Shown here piece by piece: positions 1-6,835 of a DNA stretch of 19,982 nucleotides (position 1 is the first letter of the stretch; each line of letters opens with the position of its first letter). Location: the NCBI GenBank assembly GCA_040255445.1, contig JBDZUZ010000069.1:1-19982 (forward strand), in the 5' to 3' direction. The notes below the pieces were generated by a model. That model worked only from the letters and a program-made list of their open reading frames with translations. It had not been told where the DNA came from and made no database searches. Source of the stretch: JBDZUZ01 sp040255445. Lineage in GTDB: Bacteria; Planctomycetota; Phycisphaerae; Phycisphaerales; UBA1924. The translations under genes and the position numbers were made by a program.

Positions 1-197
1 AGGCGATGGTGGGTGAGAATCGAATTGACCGAGGTGAAGACGATGGTAGCCAGCGAGGTTCCGACCGCCAGGTGCGTGAGAATGTCCTGGGAAAAACCCT
101 GCGCACTGAAGCTGAACACCAGCACTGGCACGATGATCAGCCCGCCACCCACGCCGAACAGACCGGCCAGCACCCCGGCGAAGCCGCCCAGCAGCAG
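1..197 (-). CDS. TauE/SafE-family permease, N-terminal fragment
   Basis: The minus strand is open across the left window edge. It reads as the first ~65 residues of a TauE/SafE (DUF81) anion permease, a family linked to sulfite or organosulfonate export across the inner membrane. Visible are a first hydrophobic helix with GVLAGLFGVGGGLIIVPVL, the family's glycine-rich signature, then HLAVGTSLATIVFTSVNS and HHR, as in proteobacterial members. The fragment loses its expected start codon near 197-225, where the sequence becomes the codon frame of an unrelated plus-strand protein. No ATG or plausible GTG start is seen in frame there. The gene is therefore both cut by the window edge and truncated at its 5' end. 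The family call is fairly firm; the 5' boundary is approximate. Confidence 0.6.
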   Translation of the reverse strand, partial: MLLGGFAGVLAGLFGVGGGLIIVPVLVFSFSAQGFSQDILTHLAVGTSLATIVFTSVNSILTHHR

Positions 198-971
198 GTC
201 GAGTACTACATCTACCAGGACATCAAGCCCGGCCGCGAGCCGCGGACCGACTTCGCGACTGTCGCCCCGACCGTCGGCGACAGAGCCGACTACGACATCG
301 AGATCGCCACGCCGATCCCCAAGGAAATGGGCCCCAACCTGCCCAAGTTCATGACCCTGGTCTTCCGCCTCGAACTGGAACTCAAGCGGGTCGAGGGCAA
401 CGACCGGATCTACGCGTCCCGCATGTCGGGTGTCGATGTCCGATTCTCCGCGAAGGTCCCTCCCGAGATGCTCCGCGCTGCCCGCGAGCGGATCGCGGAT
501 CGCATGGACGACAAGCAGGGCGAGATCCGCATCCAGGTGCTCTCCGATGGGTACCCGGCGCTTGTGGATATGAGCGACGAGATCGCCGACTCGGGCGTAG
601 CACCGATCTTGTTCATGGGCGCGCCCGCCCAGGAACTCGGCGACGGCGCGAGTTGGCGCTACCAGGCTCAAGGCGACGAGAACGAGGAGGTCCAGACCGT
701 TGCGCGGCTCCGCCGTACCGGGGCTGTACACATGGTCGACGAGACGGTCTCCTTCGCCGATGAGTCCGAGACGGGTCGGAACGCCGCGATGCGCGAGGTC
801 ACGCTCAAGCGCATCATGCACATCACGCCGGGCTTGATCCTCCCGCTCCGCGGCGAGGGCGATGCGCTCCAGGTCGTTCGCACCGCCGAAGGCCGCGAGC
901 GTCGCACCGTCAAGTTCAAGATCAAGCAGCGGCCGCAGCCCAAGGCGGCGACGCCCCGGTCAACCCGCTGA
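198..971 (+). CDS. Hypothetical protein, 5' end missing
   Basis: I do not recognise this protein. The frame stays open back to an ATG at 6, but residues 1-64 of that reading are the antisense of a TauE/SafE permease and are compositionally odd (rich in H, Q, D, E). I treat only the part from about 198 (VEYYIYQDIKPG onward, about 257 residues) as genuine. It has alternating beta-like segments (DYDIEIATPIPKEMGPN, TLVFRLELELKRVEG, MSGVDVRFSAKVPPEM) and later FADESETG, ITPGLILPLRGEGDALQVV and a basic tail KFKIKQRPQPK. No signal peptide can be seen because the N-terminus is lost at the junction. The stop is TGA. It could be a secreted or envelope beta-sandwich protein, but that is a guess from composition only. 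Confidence 0.45.
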   Translation, partial: VEYYIYQDIKPGREPRTDFATVAPTVGDRADYDIEIATPIPKEMGPNLPKFMTLVFRLELELKRVEGNDRIYASRMSGVDVRFSAKVPPEMLRAARERIADRMDDKQGEIRIQVLSDGYPALVDMSDEIADSGVAPILFMGAPAQELGDGASWRYQAQGDENEEVQTVARLRRTGAVHMVDETVSFADESETGRNAAMREVTLKRIMHITPGLILPLRGEGDALQVVRTAEGRERRTVKFKIKQRPQPKAATPRSTR

Positions 972-1012
972 GGCCGCATCGCTACGGAAGGAAACGGCTC
1001 CAAAAAGACAAG

Positions 1013-1040
1013 CAGCAGCCCCTCTCTCCAAGGGCTGCTG
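1013..1040 (-). terminator. Hairpin terminator, probably for the glycosyltransferase
   Basis: A perfect 9-bp inverted repeat (cagcagccc / gggctgctg, loop 10) lies in the 275-base gap between 971 and 1247. On the minus strand it is followed by a T-rich stretch (cttgtctttttgg), as expected for an intrinsic terminator of the minus-strand gene ending at 1247. On the plus strand there is no T run, so service to the upstream plus-strand gene is less likely. Nothing else is seen in the gap. Confidence 0.5.
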
Positions 1041-1246
1041 CCTCGATCCCCCGCAATCCGGCTCTCTCTCCCAGGGCCGAATCGCGAGAATGTCTTGTCT
1101 CTCAACCCTGCGGGCGGAAACGACTTAAGGAAGGTAGCGGACACGTCGCCTTTGGTGAAGACCAACGACAAGAAGATCGTGCAAAAACATCTTGCCGGAC
1201 CTTCGATTCTCGATCTGTTCGGGTTTGCAGATTGCCCAGCTTGCCA

Positions 1247-2818
1247 TCACTGCCCAGAAACGCCCGCTGATGGCCCGAGATCGCCCAAGGGTGCGTAGAT
1301 CCGATAACCAAATTTGTGCGCCTGGCCGGTGAACACCGGCACGCGATCCTCCATCCCCAGCGCCCGGACTTCGCTGAACTCGAGATCGTCGTCCCGCAGC
1401 GCGGCCCAGACCCTCGGGTCCAGCGGCATCGGTCCGGCGATGACCTTCGGATCGCCGGGCGCCCTGTTCGCCGGGCGGCTGCTGATCTCGGGCATCCACA
1501 GCACACGCAGCGCGATGCCGCGGCGTTCCGCTTCTTCGCGGGCGTACCAGAGAACCTCCGGCCGGGCTTCAACGAGCTGGTTGGCCCAGATGGTGGCATC
1601 GCTATCGAAGATCGCGCCGAGTTCCTGGCCGCTCGTCTTGCCGCTGACACGGTTGGCGCGGCGGTTCTCGCTGTAGCCGATGAACACAACCGCGCCGACG
1701 AGCAGGATCGCGGTGAGCGATGGGTACCAGACCGCGACGAGCTGATTGCGCTTGCGCGACAGCATCGGCCACGCCGCGGGCCCCCACGCCACCAGCGGCG
1801 CGAGGACCGTGAGCGCGGGCATCGCGTAGCGGTTGTTGCCGATGCCCATGACCATGTAGATCAGCATCGCGATCAGTGAGGTCAGCGCGATGCTCCGGGC
1901 GATCCGCTGACGGTGCGGGTCACCGACCGCACGGAAAGCGAAGAGCACGGCGATCGAGAGCGGGAGCGCGGAGCCCAGCGTGGAGATCGGCAGCAGCGGG
2001 ATGCGGAGCAGCTTCTCGGGGTTGTAGAGGAACGCGCCGGGGCTCTGCGTGACGGGGTGCAGGTCGCGCGCGGCGACCTGCATCGCGATCAACGCGGCGA
2101 CAAAGCCGAAGACGGCAGCGCCTGTCACGACCGGCAGCCAGAAGGCGGGCCGCCACAACGGCGATCCCACCGGCCGCCACCGGCCCAGCGCAATGCACGC
2201 GGCGATGGCCGCGGCAAAGAGACACGGCACACCCGCCGGGCCCTTGGTCAGCAACATGGCCGCGACCGCCGCGGCGATTGTCGCGAACCAGCCCCACTTA
2301 AGCGAGGGGCGGTCGCGCCGGTGGGCCACCAGCCGGTCGATGATCGCGAGCACGGCGATCTGCACCGCGAGATTGTGCGGCGATTCGATCTCCGCCGAGC
2401 GGCCCGGCGCCCAGAAGAGCGGCGTGAGCGCATGGGCGAGTCCGGCCCAGACCGCATCACGCCGGCCGAACCACCGCGCTGCGAAGAAGAGCGAGACCAG
2501 CGGCGCAATCGTCGCGGCGAGCGCGGCTGGGATGCGCGCGCCCCACTCGTTCATCCCGAAAATCCACGAGCTGATCGCGATCAGCCACGGCACCCCCGGC
2601 GGCTTGCGCAGGTACGGCTGCTCGAACATGTGGGTGACGAGCCACTCGCCGGTCCCGAGCATCTCCCAGCCGGGGATCGCGCGGTGCCCCTCGCTCTGCG
2701 CCAGGCCCGATGAACCCAGCAGCGGCCAATAGACGATCGCCGCGACGAGCAGCACGAGCGCGGCCTGCGCACGCGGGCTCGTGCGCATGGCCAGTCTGAA
2801 ACGCTCGATCGGCTGCAT
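1247..2818 (-). CDS. ArnT/PMT-like membrane glycosyltransferase
   Basis: A 523-residue polytopic membrane protein resembling the GT-C glycosyltransferases of the ArnT/PMT (GT39/GT83) type, which move a sugar from a polyprenyl-phosphate donor to a lipid or protein on the outer face of the inner membrane. A first helix lies at about residues 18-35. The first loop has SEGHRAIPGWEMLGTGEWL (about 42-60), then EQPYLRKPPGVPWLIA (66-81), the equivalent of ArnT's KPP-x-x-W motif. SAEIESPHNLAVQ (141-153) and LLTKGPAGVP (189-198) follow, then several more helices and a soluble C-terminal part. The open frame extends upstream to 3268, but that stretch is antisense to recR. I chose the ATG at 2818, since an MRTSPRAQAAL start at 2788 would shorten the cytoplasmic N-terminus. 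The gene is divergent from recR with a 64-base gap. Donor and acceptor cannot be told from sequence. Confidence 0.8.
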   Translation of the reverse strand: MQPIERFRLAMRTSPRAQAALVLLVAAIVYWPLLGSSGLAQSEGHRAIPGWEMLGTGEWLVTHMFEQPYLRKPPGVPWLIAISSWIFGMNEWGARIPAALAATIAPLVSLFFAARWFGRRDAVWAGLAHALTPLFWAPGRSAEIESPHNLAVQIAVLAIIDRLVAHRRDRPSLKWGWFATIAAAVAAMLLTKGPAGVPCLFAAAIAACIALGRWRPVGSPLWRPAFWLPVVTGAAVFGFVAALIAMQVAARDLHPVTQSPGAFLYNPEKLLRIPLLPISTLGSALPLSIAVLFAFRAVGDPHRQRIARSIALTSLIAMLIYMVMGIGNNRYAMPALTVLAPLVAWGPAAWPMLSRKRNQLVAVWYPSLTAILLVGAVVFIGYSENRRANRVSGKTSGQELGAIFDSDATIWANQLVEARPEVLWYAREEAERRGIALRVLWMPEISSRPANRAPGDPKVIAGPMPLDPRVWAALRDDDLEFSEVRALGMEDRVPVFTGQAHKFGYRIYAPLGDLGPSAGVSGQ

Positions 2819-2882
2819 CGGGCGGATGGTATTGGGGAAGTGAGGGTGCCGGGCGGCGCAACCCGGGGCGTACTGTTCCCCG

Positions 2883-3587
2883 ATGGCCGACACCCCCGAC
2901 ACTCCAAATGGCGCCCCCACCAGCAGCGGCTCCGCCTTCGGCCCGGCGTCGTCCTCACGCAAGGCCGCGGCGTATCCCAAGGTCGTCGACCGCCTCATCA
3001 GCGAGTTCGCGAACCTGCCGGGGATCGGCCGCCGCACCGCCGAGCGGCTGGCGTTCCATGTGCTCAAGAGCCCGGAGGCCGAGGCTCTGGGCCTGGCGCG
3101 CGCCATCAGCGATGTGAAGAAGACGGTGCGGCACTGCCGCGTCTGCTGGAACCTGGCGGATGAGGATGTCTGCGAGATCTGCCGCGACACGTCGCGAGAG
3201 CGGGGCACGGTGCTGGTGGTCGAACAACCCAAGGACCTGATCGCGCTCGAGCAGACCGGCATGTACAAGGGCGTGTATCACGTCCTGATGGGCCGGATCA
3301 GCCCGCTCGACGGGATCGGGCCTTCGGAATTGACGGTGGGCGGCCTGCTCGAGCGGATCGACAACCCAGACGCGAACGCGGGGGGCGAGCCGGTCAGCGA
3401 GGTCATCCTGGGCCTGAATCCGACGATTGAGGGCGATGGGACGGGGATGTACCTCGCCGAGGAGCTCAAAGGCCGGTCGGTGCGGGTGACGCGTCTGGCC
3501 CGGGGGGTGCCGACGGGATCGCAGCTCGAATACGCCAACAAGGCGGTGCTGGGCGATGCGATCATCTGCCGGCAGGAGATGCGGTAG
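2883..3587 (+). CDS. recR: Recombination mediator protein RecR
   Basis: RecR works with RecF/RecO to load RecA on gapped DNA. The 234-residue product shows the full family order: YPKVVDRLISEFANLPGIGRR (31-51, helix-hairpin-helix), a Cys4 zinc site C85-x2-C88 ... C97-x2-C100, a TOPRIM domain from about residue 109 (VLVVEQPKDL, YHVLMGRISPLDGIGP, ILGLNPTIEGDGT) and the C-terminal LARGVPTGSQLEYANK (206-220). Typical RecR is about 200 residues and starts close to YPKVVDRLI, so this one has about 30 extra N-terminal residues rich in P, T, S and A. No other start nearby is better and no clear ribosome-binding site is seen. It ends in TAG. The usual dnaX/ybaB neighbours are absent; rpoN lies 200 bases downstream on the same strand. 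Confidence 0.95.
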   Translation: MADTPDTPNGAPTSSGSAFGPASSSRKAAAYPKVVDRLISEFANLPGIGRRTAERLAFHVLKSPEAEALGLARAISDVKKTVRHCRVCWNLADEDVCEICRDTSRERGTVLVVEQPKDLIALEQTGMYKGVYHVLMGRISPLDGIGPSELTVGGLLERIDNPDANAGGEPVSEVILGLNPTIEGDGTGMYLAEELKGRSVRVTRLARGVPTGSQLEYANKAVLGDAIICRQEMR

Positions 3588-3787
3588 GGGGAGCCGGCCT
3601 GGAACGGCGGGGGCGGCTGGCCGGTCCGGTAAAGATCGGGTGGGGGTGATTCGCGAGGCTGGGCGCGGGATCTGCCGATGGGATTGCTGCATACGGCGTG
3701 CCAAACGCGGCGGGACGGCCGCGGCGGGTCGTAGAGCGGCTTATCTTCCCTCTGCAGGGCCGGAGGCCCGGAGCGATACCCCCGATC

Positions 3788-5308
3788 ATGCGGTTCGACA
3801 CCTCCCAGCACATGAAGCTCGGCCAGCAGATGAAGCTGGCGCCGCGGATGATCCAGTCCATGGAGATCCTGCAGATGCCGCTCGCGGATCTGCAGGAACG
3901 CATCGAGCTCGAGCTCGAGAACAACCCCACGCTCGAGCTCAAGGAGAACGAGCCGGAGGGCGGGGTCGAGGCGGTGGAGATCGCCGCGGATGGCCCGATG
4001 GAGGTCGGCGAGGGGTCCGCGGCGGACGACTTCGGGCGGCTCGAGGATTACGAGGCCAGCAACCCCGAGGCGATGGAGAACGAGTACTCGGCCTCGGGGC
4101 TGTCGACCCGGGTCGAGGAGTACGAGCCGCGGACGCCGCGGAACACCGGCGAGCGCGATGGCAAGATGGACGCGATGGCGGCAACGCCGGCGCGGTCGGC
4201 CTCGCTGCACGATCAGTTGCGCGGGCATTGGGCGCTGGCGGATATCGATGAGACGGTCCGCGGCCCGGGTGATGTGATCATCTCGTATCTGGATGACGAC
4301 GGCTGGCTGCGCACGCCGCTGGCGACGATCGCGGAGCGATCGAACGCCGCGTACACCGAGGCGGAGCTGGAGAACGCGCTCACCGCGGTGCAGTTGTTCC
4401 TCGAGCCAGCGGGTGTGGCGGCGCGGACGCCGGCCGAGTGTTTGTTGCTGCAGCTTGATGCGCTCGAGGACGAGGCCGAGGACATCGGCTGGCCGCGTGA
4501 GACGTTCGCAAACGCGCGGACGATCGTCGCGGATCATCTCGACGACCTGATGCAGAACCGGCTGCCCAAGGTCGCCGAGAAGACGGGCCTGACGCTCGAG
4601 CAGATCAAGGAGTCGCTGCTCCTGCTGCGGCGGCTGAGCCTGTCGCCGGGCCGGCGGCTGGTCGATGATGCCGCGCGGCCGATCGTGCCTGATGCGATCG
4701 TGGAGTACGACCCCGATGGGGACCGGTACATCGCGTATCTCAACGACCGGCGGCTGCCCAACGTGCAGATCAACCGTGAGTATGCGCTGCTCGCCAAGGA
4801 CCGGGCGATGGAGAAGCGCGACCGCGAATTCATCAAGACCAACCTGAGCAACGCGCAGTGGCTGATCGATGCGGTGAACCAGCGCCGGCACACGCTGCTG
4901 CGGGTGATCGAGGCGGTGGTCGAAGCGCAGCGGGATTTCTTCGATTACGGACCGCAGTCGCTGCGGCCGCTGCCGATGACGCAGGTGGCCGAGCAACTCG
5001 GGATCCACGTGGCGACGGTGAGCCGCGCGGTGTCGGACAAGCACCTGGCGACGCCGCGGGGCATCGTGCCGCTGCGGAAGTTCTTCTCGGGCGGGCTGCA
5101 GACCGAGGGCGGCGAGGAGGTTGCCTGGGACGCGATCAAGGTGGCGCTCAAGGACGTGATCGAGACCGAGGACAAGGCCAAGCCGCTGAGCGATGAGGCG
5201 CTGGTCGATGAGCTCAAGAAGCGCGGGATCGAGATCGCGCGGCGGACGGTGGCGAAGTATCGCGATCAGTTGAACATCCCGGCGGCGCGGCTGCGGCGGA
5301 CGTTTTAG
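3788..5308 (+). CDS. rpoN: RNA polymerase sigma-54 factor RpoN
   Basis: Alternative sigma factor for -24/-12 promoters; it needs AAA+ enhancer-binding proteins to open DNA. The 506-residue product begins with region I (LGQQMKLAPRMIQSMEILQ, LQERIELELENNPTLEL; about residues 10-47). An acidic region II follows (about 50-130, rich in E and D), then the core-binding region and the helix-turn-helix region (MTQVAEQLGIHVATVSRAV). The RpoN box ARRTVAKYRD is at 484-493, followed by LNIPAARLRR. The frame is open from 3698, but homology starts at MRFDTSQHMKLG, so I use the ATG at 3788. The stop is TAG and overlaps the stop of the convergent AbiEii gene by 4 bases. No enhancer-binding protein gene lies in the window. 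Confidence 0.96.
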   Translation: MRFDTSQHMKLGQQMKLAPRMIQSMEILQMPLADLQERIELELENNPTLELKENEPEGGVEAVEIAADGPMEVGEGSAADDFGRLEDYEASNPEAMENEYSASGLSTRVEEYEPRTPRNTGERDGKMDAMAATPARSASLHDQLRGHWALADIDETVRGPGDVIISYLDDDGWLRTPLATIAERSNAAYTEAELENALTAVQLFLEPAGVAARTPAECLLLQLDALEDEAEDIGWPRETFANARTIVADHLDDLMQNRLPKVAEKTGLTLEQIKESLLLLRRLSLSPGRRLVDDAARPIVPDAIVEYDPDGDRYIAYLNDRRLPNVQINREYALLAKDRAMEKRDREFIKTNLSNAQWLIDAVNQRRHTLLRVIEAVVEAQRDFFDYGPQSLRPLPMTQVAEQLGIHVATVSRAVSDKHLATPRGIVPLRKFFSGGLQTEGGEEVAWDAIKVALKDVIETEDKAKPLSDEALVDELKKRGIEIARRTVAKYRDQLNIPAARLRRTF

Positions 5309-6153
5309 ACTGATGGCGGCGTAGCTCGGAGAAAGCGTCGGACCAACTCGGCTGCCTCGTTTGATTCCTTTGGTCCGATCTCCACTGTTCTCGCGATCGC
5401 AGCAAACTCCTGCTCCCAATGGTCCGGCGGCTTCGGCAATTCGTTGGGGACAGGCTCGTTCAATTCGGCGAACACCATCGAAACGGCTCGTTGAACCGCG
5501 GCAGGCTCCACTGCTCCGCGTTCGATCAGCAGCACCATGTCGATAAGATCCTTCACCCGGCTGTTGACCCGCTTGCCTCGTGATCGGCAGTAGGCGTGCA
5601 GTTTCTCGGCGAAGTGTTTCGATGCAGGGATCGCGAGCACTCGCGCACGCGGTATGGCCGCGAAATCAAGCAGGTCGTCGCCATCAAGCACATCGGGTTC
5701 CAGGGATGTGGCGACGGCAACGCCGATGTCGATATGAAATCGGGCGGCGATCCGAGCGCCGATCGAGGCTTCAACGGAAATCCGGGCGGGGGTCGATTGG
5801 TCGATCGGGCGATCTGACTCGGAGAGTCTGTACCGGAAGTGGTCGCGTAGGTCACGTGTCGCGGCGGTGTTGAGAGCATCGTGCATACCTTCGTTTGTCG
5901 CCGGCTCCACTGTCAACTCGAGGTCGACGTCTCGGGTCGTGCGGGCCCGCGGCCGGAAGCGCATGTCCATGGCGAGTCCGCCTTTGAGCAGCCACGGCGG
6001 ATTGGGCGAAGCGAACAGCCGGGCCAAAAGCCGTTCGATCACTATCTTGAGAAAGAGCTCCTGTGCCGGGCGTGCGCGGGCGATCGCCGCTGAACGGAGC
6101 CGATCTTGAAGGGCCTGGCGGAACGAGTTGGGATCGGTGTAGGAGCGCGTCAC
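5305..6153 (-). CDS. AbiEii-type nucleotidyltransferase toxin (type IV TA)
   Basis: Toxin of an AbiE-type toxin-antitoxin / abortive-infection module. Family members are DNA polymerase beta-like nucleotidyltransferases; some (MenT) modify tRNA. In the 282-residue product the nucleotidyltransferase signature is WLLKGGLAMDMRF (about 54-66) followed by RTTRDVDLEL with D75-x-D77, the expected metal-binding pair. A later KHFAEKLHAYCRSRGKRVNSRVKDLIDM matches the conserved Lys and K-D motifs of the family. I chose the GTG at 6153, which overlaps the antitoxin's TGA (GTGA, 4 bases). This implies translational coupling. The frame extends further to 6243 but only antisense to the antitoxin end. Its own stop overlaps rpoN's end by 4 bases. 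The toxin is named by motif; its target is not visible. Confidence 0.88.
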   Translation of the reverse strand: MTRSYTDPNSFRQALQDRLRSAAIARARPAQELFLKIVIERLLARLFASPNPPWLLKGGLAMDMRFRPRARTTRDVDLELTVEPATNEGMHDALNTAATRDLRDHFRYRLSESDRPIDQSTPARISVEASIGARIAARFHIDIGVAVATSLEPDVLDGDDLLDFAAIPRARVLAIPASKHFAEKLHAYCRSRGKRVNSRVKDLIDMVLLIERGAVEPAAVQRAVSMVFAELNEPVPNELPKPPDHWEQEFAAIARTVEIGPKESNEAAELVRRFLRATPPSV

Positions 6154-6770
6154 GCGGCGGATTCCATCACGATCTCCACAGCGTTGGCGAGGCGCTGCAG
6201 ATCGCCTGAACTCGCGACACGCCGCAGTTCTCGCTTGGAGCACACCCCGAGCCGAAGGGCGTCCGCAACTGCTTGATGGAGTTGCACTGTCTCCACCGTC
6301 ATATCGAGTGAAGCATCGACAAGCGTTCGGAGCGGGGTGGTGACGCGCAGACCTCCACCCCAGTCTTCAATGTCTAGATCCGCCAGATCACCGAAGTGAA
6401 GTCGACACGCGATCGGTGCACGCTTGCGAAAGCCCTTGGGAACCGTCAGGTGGATCGCGTCGGGGATGACGTCACCTAGATTATGAAGCCCGAGTGCTGA
6501 GGCGTGTGAAACCACGGCTTGCGGCTGTCCCGCGCGGTCTCGGCTCCAATGTGCGAGACGGTAGAGCTCGTCGTGCTGATCAAGCGGCAGTGTTGTCAGC
6601 CGGTATAGCCCACGATCAGACCGCTCGAAGTTCCCCGCCTTGATGTGGTAGTCCACGTGCTGCCGGGTGTACCCGGCCGCCGCGGCTTGCCTCGACGTGA
6701 AATAGCCTCCCTGCGTTGCGGCGAGGGAGGCCAGTTGCTGGCGAGCGGGGATGGTCGGGCGGTACTTCAC
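6150..6770 (-). CDS. AbiEi-type antitoxin / autoregulator
   Basis: Antitoxin of the AbiE pair. Known AbiEi proteins have an N-terminal winged helix-turn-helix that binds operator inverted repeats and represses the operon, plus a C-terminal domain needed to counter the toxin. This 206-residue product shows the wHTH: QQLASLAATQGGYFTSRQAA (11-30), then AGYTRQHVDYHIKAG and RSDRGLYRL. The C-terminal part has AVVSHASALGLHNL, IHLTVPKGF and VTTPLRTLVDA, all typical of this family. The frame can be extended to a GTG at 6806, but that codon lies upstream of the predicted -10 box, so I prefer the GTG at 6770 (VKYRPTIPARQQ). The two genes look less GC-rich than the neighbouring MCP and rpoN genes, which hints at transfer. 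Confidence 0.85.
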   Translation of the reverse strand: MKYRPTIPARQQLASLAATQGGYFTSRQAAAAGYTRQHVDYHIKAGNFERSDRGLYRLTTLPLDQHDELYRLAHWSRDRAGQPQAVVSHASALGLHNLGDVIPDAIHLTVPKGFRKRAPIACRLHFGDLADLDIEDWGGGLRVTTPLRTLVDASLDMTVETVQLHQAVADALRLGVCSKRELRRVASSGDLQRLANAVEIVMESAA

Positions 6771-6778
6771 GGCATGTT

Positions 6779-6797
6779 TGTCCAAATTATTTGGACA
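6779..6797. promoter_or_regulatory. Probable AbiEi operator palindrome
   Basis: Perfect palindrome with 9-bp arms and a one-base centre (tgtccaaat-t-atttggaca). It directly abuts the predicted -10 box and covers the expected transcription start of the antitoxin-toxin operon. AbiEi proteins are known to bind inverted repeats at their own promoter, so this is the natural candidate site. Assignment to AbiEi is inference from position and family behaviour. Confidence 0.65.
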
Positions 6798-6826
6798 ATT
6801 ATGCACTAAGACCCGGCCCCGGTCAA
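6798..6826 (-). promoter_or_regulatory. Sigma-70-type promoter of the AbiE operon
   Basis: On the minus strand TTGACC (6826-6821) and CATAAT (6803-6798) are separated by exactly 17 bases, each one mismatch from consensus. Transcription would start about 6-8 bases further on, near 6790, inside the palindrome and upstream of the GTG at 6770. It sits only 10 bases beyond the stop of the neighbouring MCP gene. Confidence 0.65.
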
Positions 6827-6835
6827 GGGAAAACC

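Noticed and set aside
6..197. Plus-strand coding of the first ~64 residues of the frame starting at ATG 6
   Set aside because: The opposite strand encodes a recognisable TauE/SafE permease; the plus reading is low-complexity and resembles no protein.
2819..3268. 150-residue N-terminal extension of the glycosyltransferase frame
   Set aside because: It is antisense to recR and has no membrane or family features; the ATG at 2818 fits the family.
3278..5419. A 713-residue minus-strand open frame
   Set aside because: It is a shadow of recR and rpoN, very rich in Arg, His and Pro as expected for antisense of high-GC genes.
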